A stretch of 64,000 nucleotides of DNA from Friedmanniella luteola. GTDB taxonomy: Bacteria > Actinomycetota > Actinomycetes > Propionibacteriales > Propionibacteriaceae. The DNA lies in contig NZ_LT629749.1 in assembly GCF_900105065.1 (NCBI RefSeq), positions 62,001 through 126,000 on the forward strand, given 5' to 3'. The notes beneath the pieces are model-generated. The model ran no database searches and had not been told where the DNA came from. It worked only from the letters and a program-made list of their open reading frames with translations. A program made the translations under genes and the position numbers. Below are positions 8,999-16,957 of the stretch, piece after piece. Each line of letters begins with the position of its first letter. The first letter of the stretch is position 1.

Positions 8999-9463
8999 GT
9001 GACCGAACCCGAGGGTCCCCGCCCGCCCGAGTCGTGGCCCGCTGTGCCCACCTGGAAGCCGCCCCGGCCGGCGGTCCCCGGCGCCCGGGTCGGCCGGGTC
9101 GAGGGGGCGACCACCCGGGTGGAGGGTCACGGCGCGAACGTGCGCAGCGAGTCGGTCCTCGGGTTCCGGCTCGTCGACCCGCAGTCCGGTGTGCCGACCG
9201 AGGTGGAGCTCCGCGGCACCAGCATCGCGGGCACCGTCCGGGACGGCGACTGGGTCGAGGTCGCGGGCGAGCCGGGCCGGTCCGGGCGCCTCGAGCCCTC
9301 GCGGGTGCACAACCTGACCACGCGCGCCGACGTCGTCGTCGCCGGCAGCGACCGCTCGCCGATGGCACGGATGGTGGCCCTGCTGATCATCGTGGTGTTC
9401 GTCATCGTCGCGGCCGTGATCATCGTCGGGGTCGTCCAGGTCTTCGGTGAGCCGGGCTTCTGA
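8999..9463 (+). CDS. Hypothetical single-pass membrane protein
   Basis: A 154-residue protein, divergent from the formate dehydrogenase operon. Residues about 30-115 contain a beta-rich segment with RVEGATTRVEGHGANVRSES and a GTVRDGDWVEVAGEP turn that resembles an OB-like or Hedgehog/NfeD-type small barrel. A single hydrophobic helix (LLIIVVFVIVAAVIIVGVVQ) sits near the C-terminus. The GTG at 8999 is chosen because upstream frame is antisense to fdhA. I do not recognise a named family; a tail-anchored protein with a cytoplasmic beta domain is the most that can be said. Confidence 0.7.
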   Translation: MTEPEGPRPPESWPAVPTWKPPRPAVPGARVGRVEGATTRVEGHGANVRSESVLGFRLVDPQSGVPTEVELRGTSIAGTVRDGDWVEVAGEPGRSGRLEPSRVHNLTTRADVVVAGSDRSPMARMVALLIIVVFVIVAAVIIVGVVQVFGEPGF

Positions 9464-9568
9464 CGTCGGGGGCCTGGCCGGGTGACGCCGTCGGGCCGGT
9501 GCGGGGGCTCCGGCCTGGCGTGACAGGGTGGTCCGGTGTCCGACCGGCGGACGCGGTGGGAGGACGAC

Positions 9569-9820
9569 GTGCTGATCTTCGGTCTGAGCAGCAAGCAGGT
9601 GCTCCTGGCGACGCTGTTCTACGTGTGCGAGGTGTGCGGCAACCAGGGCGCGCACCAGCTGGTCAAGCAGGTGCGCCGCTTCACGTTCTTCTTCATCCCG
9701 ATCTTCCCCGTCGGCACCCGGTACGTCGACACCTGCACCTTCTGCGGGCGGGCGATGGACGTCCCCCGCGACCGCGCCGAGGCCGCCGTGGCCGGCCAGG
9801 GTTCAGCCGAGCTGCAGTGA
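9569..9820 (+). CDS. Small zinc-ribbon protein
   Basis: An 83-residue protein with two CxxC knuckles (CEVCGNQG and CTFCGRA) about 33 residues apart, separated by an aromatic segment FTFFFIPIFPVGTRYVDTC. This is the common actinobacterial zinc-ribbon family whose members start near LIFG. The GTG at 9569 is favoured because GGGAGGA lies 4 nt upstream; a longer frame from GTG 9536 exists but has a poorer ribosome site. Function is unknown. Confidence 0.75.
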   Translation: MLIFGLSSKQVLLATLFYVCEVCGNQGAHQLVKQVRRFTFFFIPIFPVGTRYVDTCTFCGRAMDVPRDRAEAAVAGQGSAELQ

Positions 9821-9951
9821 CCTCGCGGCTGCGGTGATCTCCACTGCCGTGACCTCCGCGGCGCGGTGAGCCCCCAGGCCTGCGGCCTCCGGGAGCGCGA
9901 CCTCGCCGGAGGTCGTGCCGTACCTCCGCGTGTCCCGGGGTCGGGTACGTC

Positions 9952-10677
9952 TCAGAGCCGGCGCGTGTCCAGGCGGGTCTCGACAGCCGCCTCCTCCCCG
10001 GCCTCCACGTGGTAGGCGGCCTTGTCGTCCTCCTCGGTCAGCGCCTCGACCAGCTCGGTGCCGCGGTAGAGCAGTCCCACCCCGTCGTCGGTCGCGTAAC
10101 CCGTCGGCAGGGTGCCGTCCTGCACCAGGGACTGGAACAGCGGGCGCCGTTGCTCCTCGCTGTCGTAGTGCACGCCGTTGCTCCAGGGCAGCAGCCCCAG
10201 CCCGTTGGTGACGGGCTGCAGGTCCGGACCGAACGAGTCGGTGGTTCCGCCGCGGTGCCAGCAGATCGAGCCGGCCGACACCCCCGTCAGCACCACGCCC
10301 GCCCGCCACGCGCGTTCCAGTGCCCGGTCGTAGCCGTGCAGCCGCCACAGGGCCAGCAGCCCGGCCACGCTGCCCCCCAGCACCCAGATGACGTCCTGCT
10401 CGAGCAGGTGAGCCGCCGGGTCCTCGACGTTGGGCATCCCGAACGAGGTGAGGTGCGAGGCGTGCAGCCCCCGCAGCATCGCCGCCTCGTAGAGCCCGGT
10501 GATGGCCGTCGGGTTGTCCCCGGAGGCCGTGGCCAGGAAGCAGATCCGTGGGGCGCGATCGGAGACCCCGGCCAGCTCGAGCGCGTGCTCGGTCAGCTCG
10601 GAGAACTCCCAGCGGGTGCGCCGGCCGGGACGGATCCCGCCCGAGGTGGCCAGGATGGTGGGGCCGTCGGCAGTCAT
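9952..10677 (-). CDS. pepE: Peptidase E-like S51 family protein
   Basis: A 241-residue member of the class I glutamine-amidotransferase-like S51 family, which in characterised members cleaves Asp-X dipeptides. The nucleophile elbow is GVSAGSICW with the catalytic Ser; upstream are the conserved LATASGDNP and a VIWVLGGS segment. The ATG at 10677 (MTADGPTILATSGG) is chosen because it gives the family's standard N-terminal beta strand. It is probably cytoplasmic. Substrate may differ from true PepE, since actinobacterial members are mostly uncharacterised. Confidence 0.85.
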   Translation of the reverse strand: MTADGPTILATSGGIRPGRRTRWEFSELTEHALELAGVSDRAPRICFLATASGDNPTAITGLYEAAMLRGLHASHLTSFGMPNVEDPAAHLLEQDVIWVLGGSVAGLLALWRLHGYDRALERAWRAGVVLTGVSAGSICWHRGGTTDSFGPDLQPVTNGLGLLPWSNGVHYDSEEQRRPLFQSLVQDGTLPTGYATDDGVGLLYRGTELVEALTEEDDKAAYHVEAGEEAAVETRLDTRRL

Positions 10678-10702
10678 CCGGTGAGCGTAAGTCCGGGCTC
10701 GC

Positions 10703-12055
10703 TCACCGCCCGACCCGGACGGGACATCGTGAGCCGCGTGTTGCGCACCGGCGTCTGCGTGCGGTCGACGTGCCGCGGGGGATCCAGACGGGCAACCGGT
10801 CCTCACCGAGGCGGCAGGTCCAGCCCCGCGCGGCGAAGTTGTGGTGGTGGTAGCGGCAGAGCAGGGTCAGGTTGTCGAGGTTCGTGGGGCCGCCCTCGAG
10901 CCAGGGGACGATGTGGTGCCGTTCGCACCAGGGTGGTGGATGGTCACACCCCGGGAAGCTGCAGCCACCGTCGCGGGCGGCGAGGGCGAGGGTCTGGCTC
11001 CGGGAGGCGATCCGCCGTGTCCGGCCCAGCGTCAGGACCGCGCCCGACCGGTCCAGCACCGTCGGGATGACCTCCGCCTCCGCGGCCAGCTCGAGCAGCT
11101 GGGACGTCGAGATCAGCGCACCCTCGTCGGTGGTCCCGTAGCCGGTGCGCTGCAGGAGGCTGTCGTGGTCGATGGTCACCAGGACCGTGCTGGGAACCCC
11201 GCCGGACTCCGGCTGGTCGCCCCCGCGCAGCACGCGGTCGCAGATCTCCTCCAGAGCGTCGTGCATCCGCTGCCCGTGGGTGCGCGCGTCCGGCACCTCG
11301 ACCAGGCCGCCGCGCGGGCCGGCGACGACGTCGGTCCGCGGGCGCGTGAGCGGCAGCAGCACGGCGCGCAGCTTGGCCCCGAGCGGCCCGGTCAGCCGCA
11401 GCTCGCCGCGCCAGCTGCCGTCCCGCCCGCGGCGGAGCTCGACGTGGCGCCGGTCCTCGTTCAGCTGCTCCTGCGGTCGGCTGCCGTCGGGGTCCAGGTG
11501 CTCGACGAAGCGGTCGGTGCAGACCTGCAGGTCGCGCGGTCCCAGCAGGGCGGCCAGCTCCGTCAGGTCGTGCTCGCCCCGGATCAGGGCGGCGGGCTCG
11601 TAGCCCGGCAGGTCGACCCTGGCCAGCCCGCGGCAGACGATGTCGACCTGCTCGGGCGTGATCCGACCGGTCCGCTGCGCCGCCGCGAGCTCCGCCCGGA
11701 CCGGCGCCTGGTGCTCGCCGAGCCCGGTCACCCGGTCACCGACCTGCTCCGACGCCCGCACCCGGCGGTGCGCCTCGCCCGGGCTGATCCGCAGCGCCTG
11801 GGTCAGCAGCCGGGTGAGCCGGCCCTGGCCCAGCGTTCCGGCGACGTCACGCTGCGCGGCGTCGCGGAGGGCCCGGTGGTCGACCAGGGGCAGCCGGTTC
11901 CGCACCGCCTCAAGGTCCTGCAGGAAGCCGACCAGCCCCGTGGCGTCGAGGTGGTCCAGACCGCCGGCCTCGACCTCGTCCACCAGGAGGGTCAGGGCGT
12001 CCGCCAGCGCGGTCAGCCGCTGCCCCACCGGGGTCGTGCCGGGCTCCAGGTCCAT
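10703..12055 (-). CDS. DUF222 and HNH endonuclease domain protein (13E12 family)
   Basis: A 450-residue protein. Residues about 20-330 form the helical DUF222 region. An HNH nuclease domain follows, with CSFPGC, the ERHHIVPW core, NLTLLCRYHHH, and paired zinc cysteines. The family is multicopy in actinobacteria, and in Mycobacterium tuberculosis several 13E12 members belong to the LexA regulon. A LexA-like site lies just upstream here. Whether it is a mobile-element remnant or a cellular nuclease is unknown. It is followed by pepE on the same strand after 25 nt. Confidence 0.88.
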   Translation of the reverse strand: MDLEPGTTPVGQRLTALADALTLLVDEVEAGGLDHLDATGLVGFLQDLEAVRNRLPLVDHRALRDAAQRDVAGTLGQGRLTRLLTQALRISPGEAHRRVRASEQVGDRVTGLGEHQAPVRAELAAAQRTGRITPEQVDIVCRGLARVDLPGYEPAALIRGEHDLTELAALLGPRDLQVCTDRFVEHLDPDGSRPQEQLNEDRRHVELRRGRDGSWRGELRLTGPLGAKLRAVLLPLTRPRTDVVAGPRGGLVEVPDARTHGQRMHDALEEICDRVLRGGDQPESGGVPSTVLVTIDHDSLLQRTGYGTTDEGALISTSQLLELAAEAEVIPTVLDRSGAVLTLGRTRRIASRSQTLALAARDGGCSFPGCDHPPPWCERHHIVPWLEGGPTNLDNLTLLCRYHHHNFAARGWTCRLGEDRLPVWIPRGTSTARRRRCATRGSRCPVRVGR

Positions 12056-12068
12056 GGCGCCACGCTAG

Positions 12069-12084
12069 GAGAACGGGTGTTCGA
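12069..12084 (-). promoter_or_regulatory. SOS (LexA) box-like site upstream of the DUF222-HNH gene
   Basis: On the minus strand the site reads TCGAAC-ACCC-GTTCTC, matching the actinobacterial LexA consensus TCGAAC-N4-GTTCGA at 10 of 12 fixed positions. It ends 14 nt before the ATG at 12055, where a repressor would block transcription or initiation. Known regulation of 13E12 genes by LexA makes it credible; binding is inferred. Confidence 0.6.
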
Positions 12085-12136
12085 ATAGAAGGCCCTGGCC
12101 GGATCGGACAACACCCGCGCGAACCGGACAACACCG

Positions 12137-13111
12137 TCAGCGACGGACGACCAGCACCAGCTTGCCGAGGTGGTCGCCGGACTCGAGGTGGGCGTGCGCC
12201 GCCGACGCCTCGGCCAGGGGGAACGTGGTCTGGGGCGTCGGGGCGATCGTGCCGTCCACCAGCAGCGGCCAGACCCGTTCGACCACCCGCCGGCAGATCT
12301 CCGCCTTCTCCGCCGGCGGTCGTGGCCGCAGCGAGGTGGCCGTGACCAGCCCGCGCCGCGACAGCAGCGCCGCGAGGTCGAGGGTCGCCCGGGCGCCACC
12401 CTGCATCCCGATGACCACGAGCCGCCCCTCGGTCGCCATCAGCTGCTGGTGCGTCTCCAGGTAGCGGGCGCCGACGCTGTCGAGGACCAGGTCCACCCCC
12501 TCGGGCGCCAGCGAGCGCACCTGCGCCGCCCAGTCGTCCCGGTAGGAGAACGCGTGGTGCGCGCCGACCGAGCGGCAGTAGGCCACCTTCTCCGCAGCGC
12601 CCGCCGTGGCCAGGACGGTGGCGCCCAGGCTGCGGGCGTACTGGATCGCGAACGAGCCGATGCCACCCGCACCGCCGTGCACCAGGAACACCTCGCCCGC
12701 GCTGAGGTGGGCCAGGTCGAGGTTCGAGACCACCGTCGCGGCCACCTCGATGAGCCCGGCCGCCTCGACGAGGTCCATCCCCGGCGGGGGAGCGACGACC
12801 TGCCCGGCCGGCACCACCACCTGCTCGGCGTAGCCGCCTCCGGCGAGCAGGGCGACGCAGGCGTCGCCGACCGACCAGCCCTCGACCCCCGCCCCGACCA
12901 CCGCCACGTGGCCCGACACCTCGAGCCCGATCAGCGGGCTCGCCCCCGGCGGCGGGGGGTAGTGCCCCTGCCGCTGCAGGAGGTCGGCCCGGTTGACCCC
13001 CGCCGCCGTGACGTCCAGCAGCAGCTCGCCCGGACCGACCGTCAGGTCCTCGACCTCGACCAGCTCGAGCACCTCGGGTCCGCCCGCCTCACGGGCCACC
13101 ACAGCTCTCAT
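12137..13111 (-). CDS. NAD(P)H-quinone oxidoreductase, PIG3 family
   Basis: A 324-residue zinc-independent medium-chain dehydrogenase. It opens MRAVVAREAGGPEVL, has the GVNRADLLQRQGHYPPPPGAS signature of the PIG3/TP53I3 branch, a GLEVSGHV segment, and the nucleotide-binding VHGGAGGIGSFAIQYA. No zinc ligands are present, as expected for quinone oxidoreductases. The ATG at 13111 is chosen for this N-terminus. It probably reduces quinones with NADPH. It stands as a single gene, 25 nt downstream of no visible partner. Confidence 0.9.
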   Translation of the reverse strand: MRAVVAREAGGPEVLELVEVEDLTVGPGELLLDVTAAGVNRADLLQRQGHYPPPPGASPLIGLEVSGHVAVVGAGVEGWSVGDACVALLAGGGYAEQVVVPAGQVVAPPPGMDLVEAAGLIEVAATVVSNLDLAHLSAGEVFLVHGGAGGIGSFAIQYARSLGATVLATAGAAEKVAYCRSVGAHHAFSYRDDWAAQVRSLAPEGVDLVLDSVGARYLETHQQLMATEGRLVVIGMQGGARATLDLAALLSRRGLVTATSLRPRPPAEKAEICRRVVERVWPLLVDGTIAPTPQTTFPLAEASAAHAHLESGDHLGKLVLVVRR

Positions 13112-13185
13112 GACGCCGAGCCTGCCACGGGACCGGTCGGCTACGCTTCGGTGGTCCTGCGGCCGGGTCGTCGACGCCGCGCGCG

Positions 13186-13272
13186 GGCGAGGTCGCATAG
13201 TGGACTAGTGCAGGCGCCTTGAAAGCGCCCGAGCGGGAGACCGTTCCGTGGGTTCGAATCCCACCCTCGCCG
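13186..13272 (+). tRNA. tRNA-Ser (anticodon TGA)
   Basis: An 87-nt cloverleaf with acceptor GGCGAGG/CCTCGCC, anticodon stem GGCGC/GCGCC around CTTGAAA with anticodon TGA (13220-13222), a long variable arm typical of class II tRNA, and a T-loop GTTCGAATC. CCA is not encoded. It reads serine UCA codons. It is not tRNA-Sec, which would carry TCA. Confidence 0.95.
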
Positions 13273-13283
13273 CTCGCCCAGTC

Positions 13284-13305
13284 CCCCGGACCTCGCGTCC
13301 CGGGG
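13284..13305 (+). terminator. Possible short hairpin after tRNA-Ser(TGA)
   Basis: CCCCGG (13284-13289) pairs with CCGGGG (13300-13305) around a 10-nt loop, 12 nt after the tRNA. The stem is short and there is no U-tract. The area also carries a 12-bp direct repeat (GGACCTCGCGTC at 13288 and 13304). Confidence 0.35.
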
Positions 13306-13313
13306 ACCTCGCG

Positions 13314-13523
13314 TCAGTCGACGGCCTCTGCCTGACTGCCCCCGTCGCCGTGGTCGGCGGGTCCCAGCACGACCAGCGCGGCCGCCAGCACCGTCCAGCC
13401 CCGCCCCCGGCGCCGTCGCGCCCCCCGGCCGCCTCCGCCGGTGGGCGGCTGCGCCTCCAGCTGGTGCCGGAGGGTCCGGTTCTCCGCCTCCAGGCGGCCC
13501 TGCAGACCCACCCGGGTGCTCAT
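13314..13523 (-). CDS. Small hypothetical membrane-associated protein
   Basis: A 69-residue frame starting MSTRVGLQGRLEAENRTL, a short helix with coiled-coil character, then a Gly and Arg-rich linker and a hydrophobic segment WTVLAAALVVLG, ending in an acidic tail. Its ATG overlaps the stop of the upstream 100-residue gene by 4 bp, which supports coupled translation. No family is recognised. Confidence 0.55.
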   Translation of the reverse strand: MSTRVGLQGRLEAENRTLRHQLEAQPPTGGGGRGARRRRGRGWTVLAAALVVLGPADHGDGGSQAEAVD

Positions 13524-13822
13524 CCGGCGGCCTCCCGCCGGGGCAGCTCGTCCGACTTCTCGGCCGGGCAGTCGAGGCAGAAGCGGACCTGGTGGCCCGT
13601 GCGACGGATCCCGCTCTCGGTGAGCTCCAGACGCGGCCGGCGCTCGGACCACCGGTGCCCGGCGTAGGGCTCGGCCGGGAGCGGCTCGAGCCGGGCGTCC
13701 CGGCCGCCCTGACCGGAGGGGAACCCAGGCCCGCGGGGAGGACCCGCGAACAGGGTGGACCACAGCACGCCCGCGGCCAGGGCGACCGTGCTCACCACCA
13801 GGACCAGCGCGACGATCACCAC
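13520..13822 (-). CDS. Small hypothetical protein with N-terminal membrane helix
   Basis: A 100-residue frame from GTG 13822, preceded by GGAGGG about 9 nt upstream. It begins with a membrane segment VIVALVLVVSTVALAAGVLW, then a Gly, Pro and Arg-rich region, and carries an FCLDC pair near the C-terminus that could bind metal or form a disulfide. Its stop overlaps the start of the next small gene. No family is recognised. Confidence 0.55.
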   Translation of the reverse strand: MVIVALVLVVSTVALAAGVLWSTLFAGPPRGPGFPSGQGGRDARLEPLPAEPYAGHRWSERRPRLELTESGIRRTGHQVRFCLDCPAEKSDELPRREAAG

Positions 13823-14063
13823 GGCGTCACCCTCCTTCCCCCCACCAGCGCCCCGGCCGACACCGCGGAGCCGCAGTCCGGTCGGGCGCCCGCGTCGCCT
13901 GCTCGGTCATGCGACCCCCGCTCGTCGTCCCGCTGCACCCCGGAGCGAGCCCCCACCCTCATCAGCGGGAGCACCCGCACCCGCGTCGTCACGCAGAACA
14001 CGTGAAGATCGGCTCCGGGCGCGCGCAGGGGCGAGGAGGACGGTGGGTGGCTAGGGTTTCCCG

Positions 14064-14540
14064 GTGAGCCCGCACCCCACCGCCCGCCCGCCGGTCGAGC
14101 GCTTCGTCCTCGTCGCCACGCCGCCCGTCCGCGCGCTCGCCATCGCGGCGGGCGCCGAGGTGCTCGGCGCGCTGCTGCTGGTCGGCTGGCAGGCGCTGGA
14201 CCTGCCCCTGGTCGCCGCCGTCGCCGGGGCCCTGCTGCTCGCCTTCGGCACGGTGCTGCTCGCCGCCGCCGTCGTGCTCAGCGGCCGGCTGCGCACCGTG
14301 GTCGAGCTCACCGCCGACGCCGTCGGCGTCACCCGGGCGGGCCGGTCGCGGTCGGTGCCCTGGAGCGCCGTCACCGAGGTCACGCTCCAGCACCCCCAGC
14401 TCCGGGTCGTCACCGAGGACCCGGCCGACGGTCTCCTCATCACCAACCCGCGCGGTGCCGCCGACCCGCGCTTCGCCGCCCTGGTGGATGCCGTGCGGCA
14501 GCGGCTCGACACCGACCGCGGCTACCGCCCGCTGGAGTGA
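14064..14540 (+). CDS. PH-domain-like membrane protein
   Basis: A 158-residue protein from GTG 14064. Two hydrophobic helices occupy residues about 25-72, followed by a small beta domain with a VVELTADAVGVTRAGRSRSV strand pattern and the SVPWSAVTEV core seen in bacterial PH-domain (bPH) proteins of actinobacteria. It is likely an integral membrane protein with a cytoplasmic PH-like domain. Function unknown. It converges on the LCP gene 36 nt away. Confidence 0.7.
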   Translation: MSPHPTARPPVERFVLVATPPVRALAIAAGAEVLGALLLVGWQALDLPLVAAVAGALLLAFGTVLLAAAVVLSGRLRTVVELTADAVGVTRAGRSRSVPWSAVTEVTLQHPQLRVVTEDPADGLLITNPRGAADPRFAALVDAVRQRLDTDRGYRPLE

Positions 14541-14576
14541 ACGGGGCCGCGCGCTGAGCCGGCCCGTCGAGGCCGA

Positions 14577-16160
14577 TCAGCCCCGGTACGGCGTCGCGGT
14601 GGCGGCCATCTCCGGGTTGTAGGCGCACGAGTCGGTGACGTCCTCGCTCTCGGTCTTCTTCGGCTTCTTGGCGGCGGTGGCACCGCCCGAGGCGGACGGC
14701 TTCTTCGTCGTCGCGCCGCCCGAGGGACCCGTCGCCTTCGCCTCGCCGAGCGCGACCTTGACGCGCTGGCGCATCCGGTCGAAGTCCGGGTCGGGGCTGA
14801 GGAAGCCGTCCTCGCCGTGCTTGAAGACGATGCTCCGGACACTGCCGTCCTTCACGCGCAGGCTCAGGTCCACCATCAGCGGGAGGACCTCCTGCGGCAT
14901 GTCGGTGAGCACGATCTGCTTGCCCGCCTTGGCGACGTCCTCGTAGCGGGCCAGCATGTTCGCCGGGTTGGCCTGCTTGATGATCGCGTTGATCACGCAG
15001 CGCTGGCGGTCCATCCGGGCGAAGTCGTCGGAGCCGAAGCGGCCGCGGGCGTACCAGAGGGCGCCGCGGCCGTCGAGCTTGCGGTTCGGCCCGGGCTCCA
15101 GGAAGTCGTCGGGCGGGATGCCGAGGTCGGTGTTGCCGCCGATCGGGATGTAGCTGTTGATGTTGAGCGTGATGCCGCCGAGCGCGTTGATCATCTTGCT
15201 GAAGCCCTGCAGGTTGATCAGCACGTAGTAGTCCACCTCGAGCCCCAGCGCGGCGCCCACGGACAGCTTCAGGGCGTCGGCGCCGAGGTTGTCGGTCTCG
15301 CCGAGCACGTCCTTCGGGACCGCGTTCGGCACGTTGTCGTACATGGCGTTGAGGAAGTGCTCCGGGTCGTCGCCGTCGCCGTTGGTGAACCCGTCCGGGT
15401 AGTACTGGCTGAGCTTGGACTTCGCGGGGAACGGCATCCGACCGGTGTTGCGCGGCAGGCTGAACAGCGTCGTGTCCCCGGTCCGGGTGTCGATGCTGGC
15501 CAGGATGATCGTGTCGGTCCGGGTGCCCGTCCGGCCGGCCCCGGCGTCGCCGCCGAGCAGCAGCACGTTGAGCCGCGGTTTGTCCGCCCAGGGGTCAGCC
15601 TTGGCGGTGGCGCCCCTGCTGGGCTTGCCGCCCAGCGTCGGCCGCGTCGCGCTCCGGCTGTCGTCCTGGCTCTTGAACACGCCCTGCACCGAGGACGCGG
15701 TGTCGTAGCTGTAGCGGGCGGCCACGGCCATCGGCGCGGCCACCGCGAAGGCGAGGACGCCGACGAGCAGCCCGCCGGCCACCCGCTGGGTCCGCGTCGT
15801 CCGGCCGCGGAGGCTGAGGTGGCTGGCGACCACGACGCCCACCCAGACCAGCGCCAGCACCACGAGCACCGAGCTGGTGGCGTAGAGCACGGACGGCTTC
15901 ACGAACTGGGCCAGCAGGCCCTGCCAGTCGAGCGCCGCCCAGACGCCCAGGACCACCAGGGCGAGGGCGAAGACGCCCAGCACCACGCCCCCGACCACCC
16001 GGCGGCGGGCCGCGATCAGCCCGAGACCCGGCAGCACCGTCCCGGCGACCGTGAGGGCGGCGGTCCGGCCGAAGCTCCGCCCGGTGCGCGGCACCGCCGT
16101 CGCGGACGACGGGGGGAGGTCCCAGGTCCACGGGCCCTGCTCGGGCGGCTGGTCGGGCAT
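14577..16160 (-). CDS. LytR-CpsA-Psr (LCP) family cell-wall glycopolymer ligase
   Basis: A 527-residue protein. Residues about 25-185 contain four hydrophobic helices, more than the usual single anchor. The extracytoplasmic LCP domain starts at LNVLLLGGDAG and includes RTDTIILASID and LFSLPRNT, where Arg and Asp residues bind the polyprenyl-pyrophosphate substrate. Further on are YVLINLQGFSKMINALGGI and ARGRFGSDDFARMDRQ. LCP enzymes attach teichoic acid or arabinogalactan-type polymers to peptidoglycan. The ATG at 16160 has GGGAG 5 nt upstream. The C-terminus is Lys and Ser-rich. Confidence 0.92.
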   Translation of the reverse strand: MPDQPPEQGPWTWDLPPSSATAVPRTGRSFGRTAALTVAGTVLPGLGLIAARRRVVGGVVLGVFALALVVLGVWAALDWQGLLAQFVKPSVLYATSSVLVVLALVWVGVVVASHLSLRGRTTRTQRVAGGLLVGVLAFAVAAPMAVAARYSYDTASSVQGVFKSQDDSRSATRPTLGGKPSRGATAKADPWADKPRLNVLLLGGDAGAGRTGTRTDTIILASIDTRTGDTTLFSLPRNTGRMPFPAKSKLSQYYPDGFTNGDGDDPEHFLNAMYDNVPNAVPKDVLGETDNLGADALKLSVGAALGLEVDYYVLINLQGFSKMINALGGITLNINSYIPIGGNTDLGIPPDDFLEPGPNRKLDGRGALWYARGRFGSDDFARMDRQRCVINAIIKQANPANMLARYEDVAKAGKQIVLTDMPQEVLPLMVDLSLRVKDGSVRSIVFKHGEDGFLSPDPDFDRMRQRVKVALGEAKATGPSGGATTKKPSASGGATAAKKPKKTESEDVTDSCAYNPEMAATATPYRG

Positions 16161-16336
16161 GCGGGCTCCCACAAGGCGTTTCGGTGACAGGGCAGGGGGG
16201 ACGGGCGCTCCCCACTGTACGTGGCCGGCGGGCAGCCGGGAGGTTCTGCGGCGGCCTCTCCCGGAGCGGCTTTTGCCTCGCGGTGCGTGCGGTCGGTAGT
16301 CTTGCCGGGCGCTCGCCCCGGTGGGCGCTCAGTGTG

Positions 16337-16430
16337 GGAGGCGTCGCCTAGTCCGGTCTATGGCGCCCGCCTGCTAAGCGGGTTTGGGTCTTAAAGCCCA
16401 TCGCGAGTTCAAATCTCGCCGCCTCCGCCA
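16337..16430 (+). tRNA. tRNA-Ser (anticodon GCT), CCA encoded
   Basis: Class II tRNA with acceptor GGAGGCG/CGCCTCC, anticodon stem CCCGC/GCGGG and anticodon GCT at 16373-16375, a long variable arm and a TTCAAAT T-loop. CCA is encoded at 16428-16430. Reads AGC/AGU serine codons. Confidence 0.96.
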
Positions 16431-16448
16431 CACGAGCCAGCTGGTCAG

Positions 16449-16477
16449 ACCCCGTCCGACGCCTGTTCGGTCGGGGT
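16449..16477 (+). terminator. Intrinsic terminator after tRNA-Ser(GCT)
   Basis: CCCCG-T-CCGA pairs with TCGG-T-CGGGG, a nine-pair stem with one T/T mismatch and a CGCCTGT loop, followed by TTTCT. This is one of the few hairpins in the window with a T-rich tail. Confidence 0.75.
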
Positions 16478-16554
16478 TTCTCCATCCCCGGGGCGCGGAG
16501 GTCGTCGGCCCGCTCGCTACGCTGCGGGCCACCCTCACCCTCCGGGAGACGTCC

Positions 16555-16956
16555 ATGCGGCAGGTCTTCACCTCCGAGTCCGCGCCCCAGCCGCGCGGCA
16601 GCTACTCCCAGGTCATCCGCGCCGGTCAGCTGGTGTTCACCGCCGGCTTCGGCCCCGTCGACCCGGCCACCGACCAGAACGTCGGCGACACCATCGAGGA
16701 GCAGACCGCCCGGGTCCTCGACAACCTCGAGGCGGCGCTGGCCGCGGCGGGCTGCGGGCTGCGCGACGTCGTCAAGGTCACCACCCACCTGGCGGAGCTG
16801 AAGCGGGACTTCGCGGGCTACGACGCCGTCTACCGGAGCCGGATGGTCGCGCCCTTCCCGGTGCGCACGACCGTCGGCTCGCAGCTGATGGACATCCTCG
16901 TCGAGATCGACGTGGTCGCGGTGGTGCCTGACGACGAGCAGCCCGGGACCGTCTGA
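16555..16956 (+). CDS. ridA: RidA family enamine/imine deaminase
   Basis: A 133-residue YjgF/YER057c/UK114 protein. RidA hydrolyses reactive enamines and imines released by PLP dehydratases. Visible family features are GSYSQVIRAGQLVFTAG near the N-terminus, the DIEEQTARVLDNLEAALAAAG-like helix region, and the R in PVRTTVGSQL that binds the substrate carboxylate. The start is ATG 16555. It is directly followed, after one base, by a PLP enzyme of the D-serine dehydratase type, so detoxifying that enzyme's product is a sensible inference. Confidence 0.93.
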   Translation: MRQVFTSESAPQPRGSYSQVIRAGQLVFTAGFGPVDPATDQNVGDTIEEQTARVLDNLEAALAAAGCGLRDVVKVTTHLAELKRDFAGYDAVYRSRMVAPFPVRTTVGSQLMDILVEIDVVAVVPDDEQPGTV

Positions 16957-16957
16957 G

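Noticed and set aside
12105-12135. Two CGGACAACACC copies 20 bp apart as an operator
   Set aside because: They lie between the quinone oxidoreductase stop and the upstream SOS-like site, with no matching regulator; insufficient support.
13186-13272. tRNA-Sec gene for the selenoprotein
   Set aside because: The anticodon is TGA (serine), not TCA, and the acceptor arm has the normal 7 bp.
13288-13315. Tandem GGACCTCGCGTC repeat as a regulatory element
   Set aside because: Two 12-bp copies only, partly forming the tRNA-trailing hairpin; no gene start nearby to regulate.
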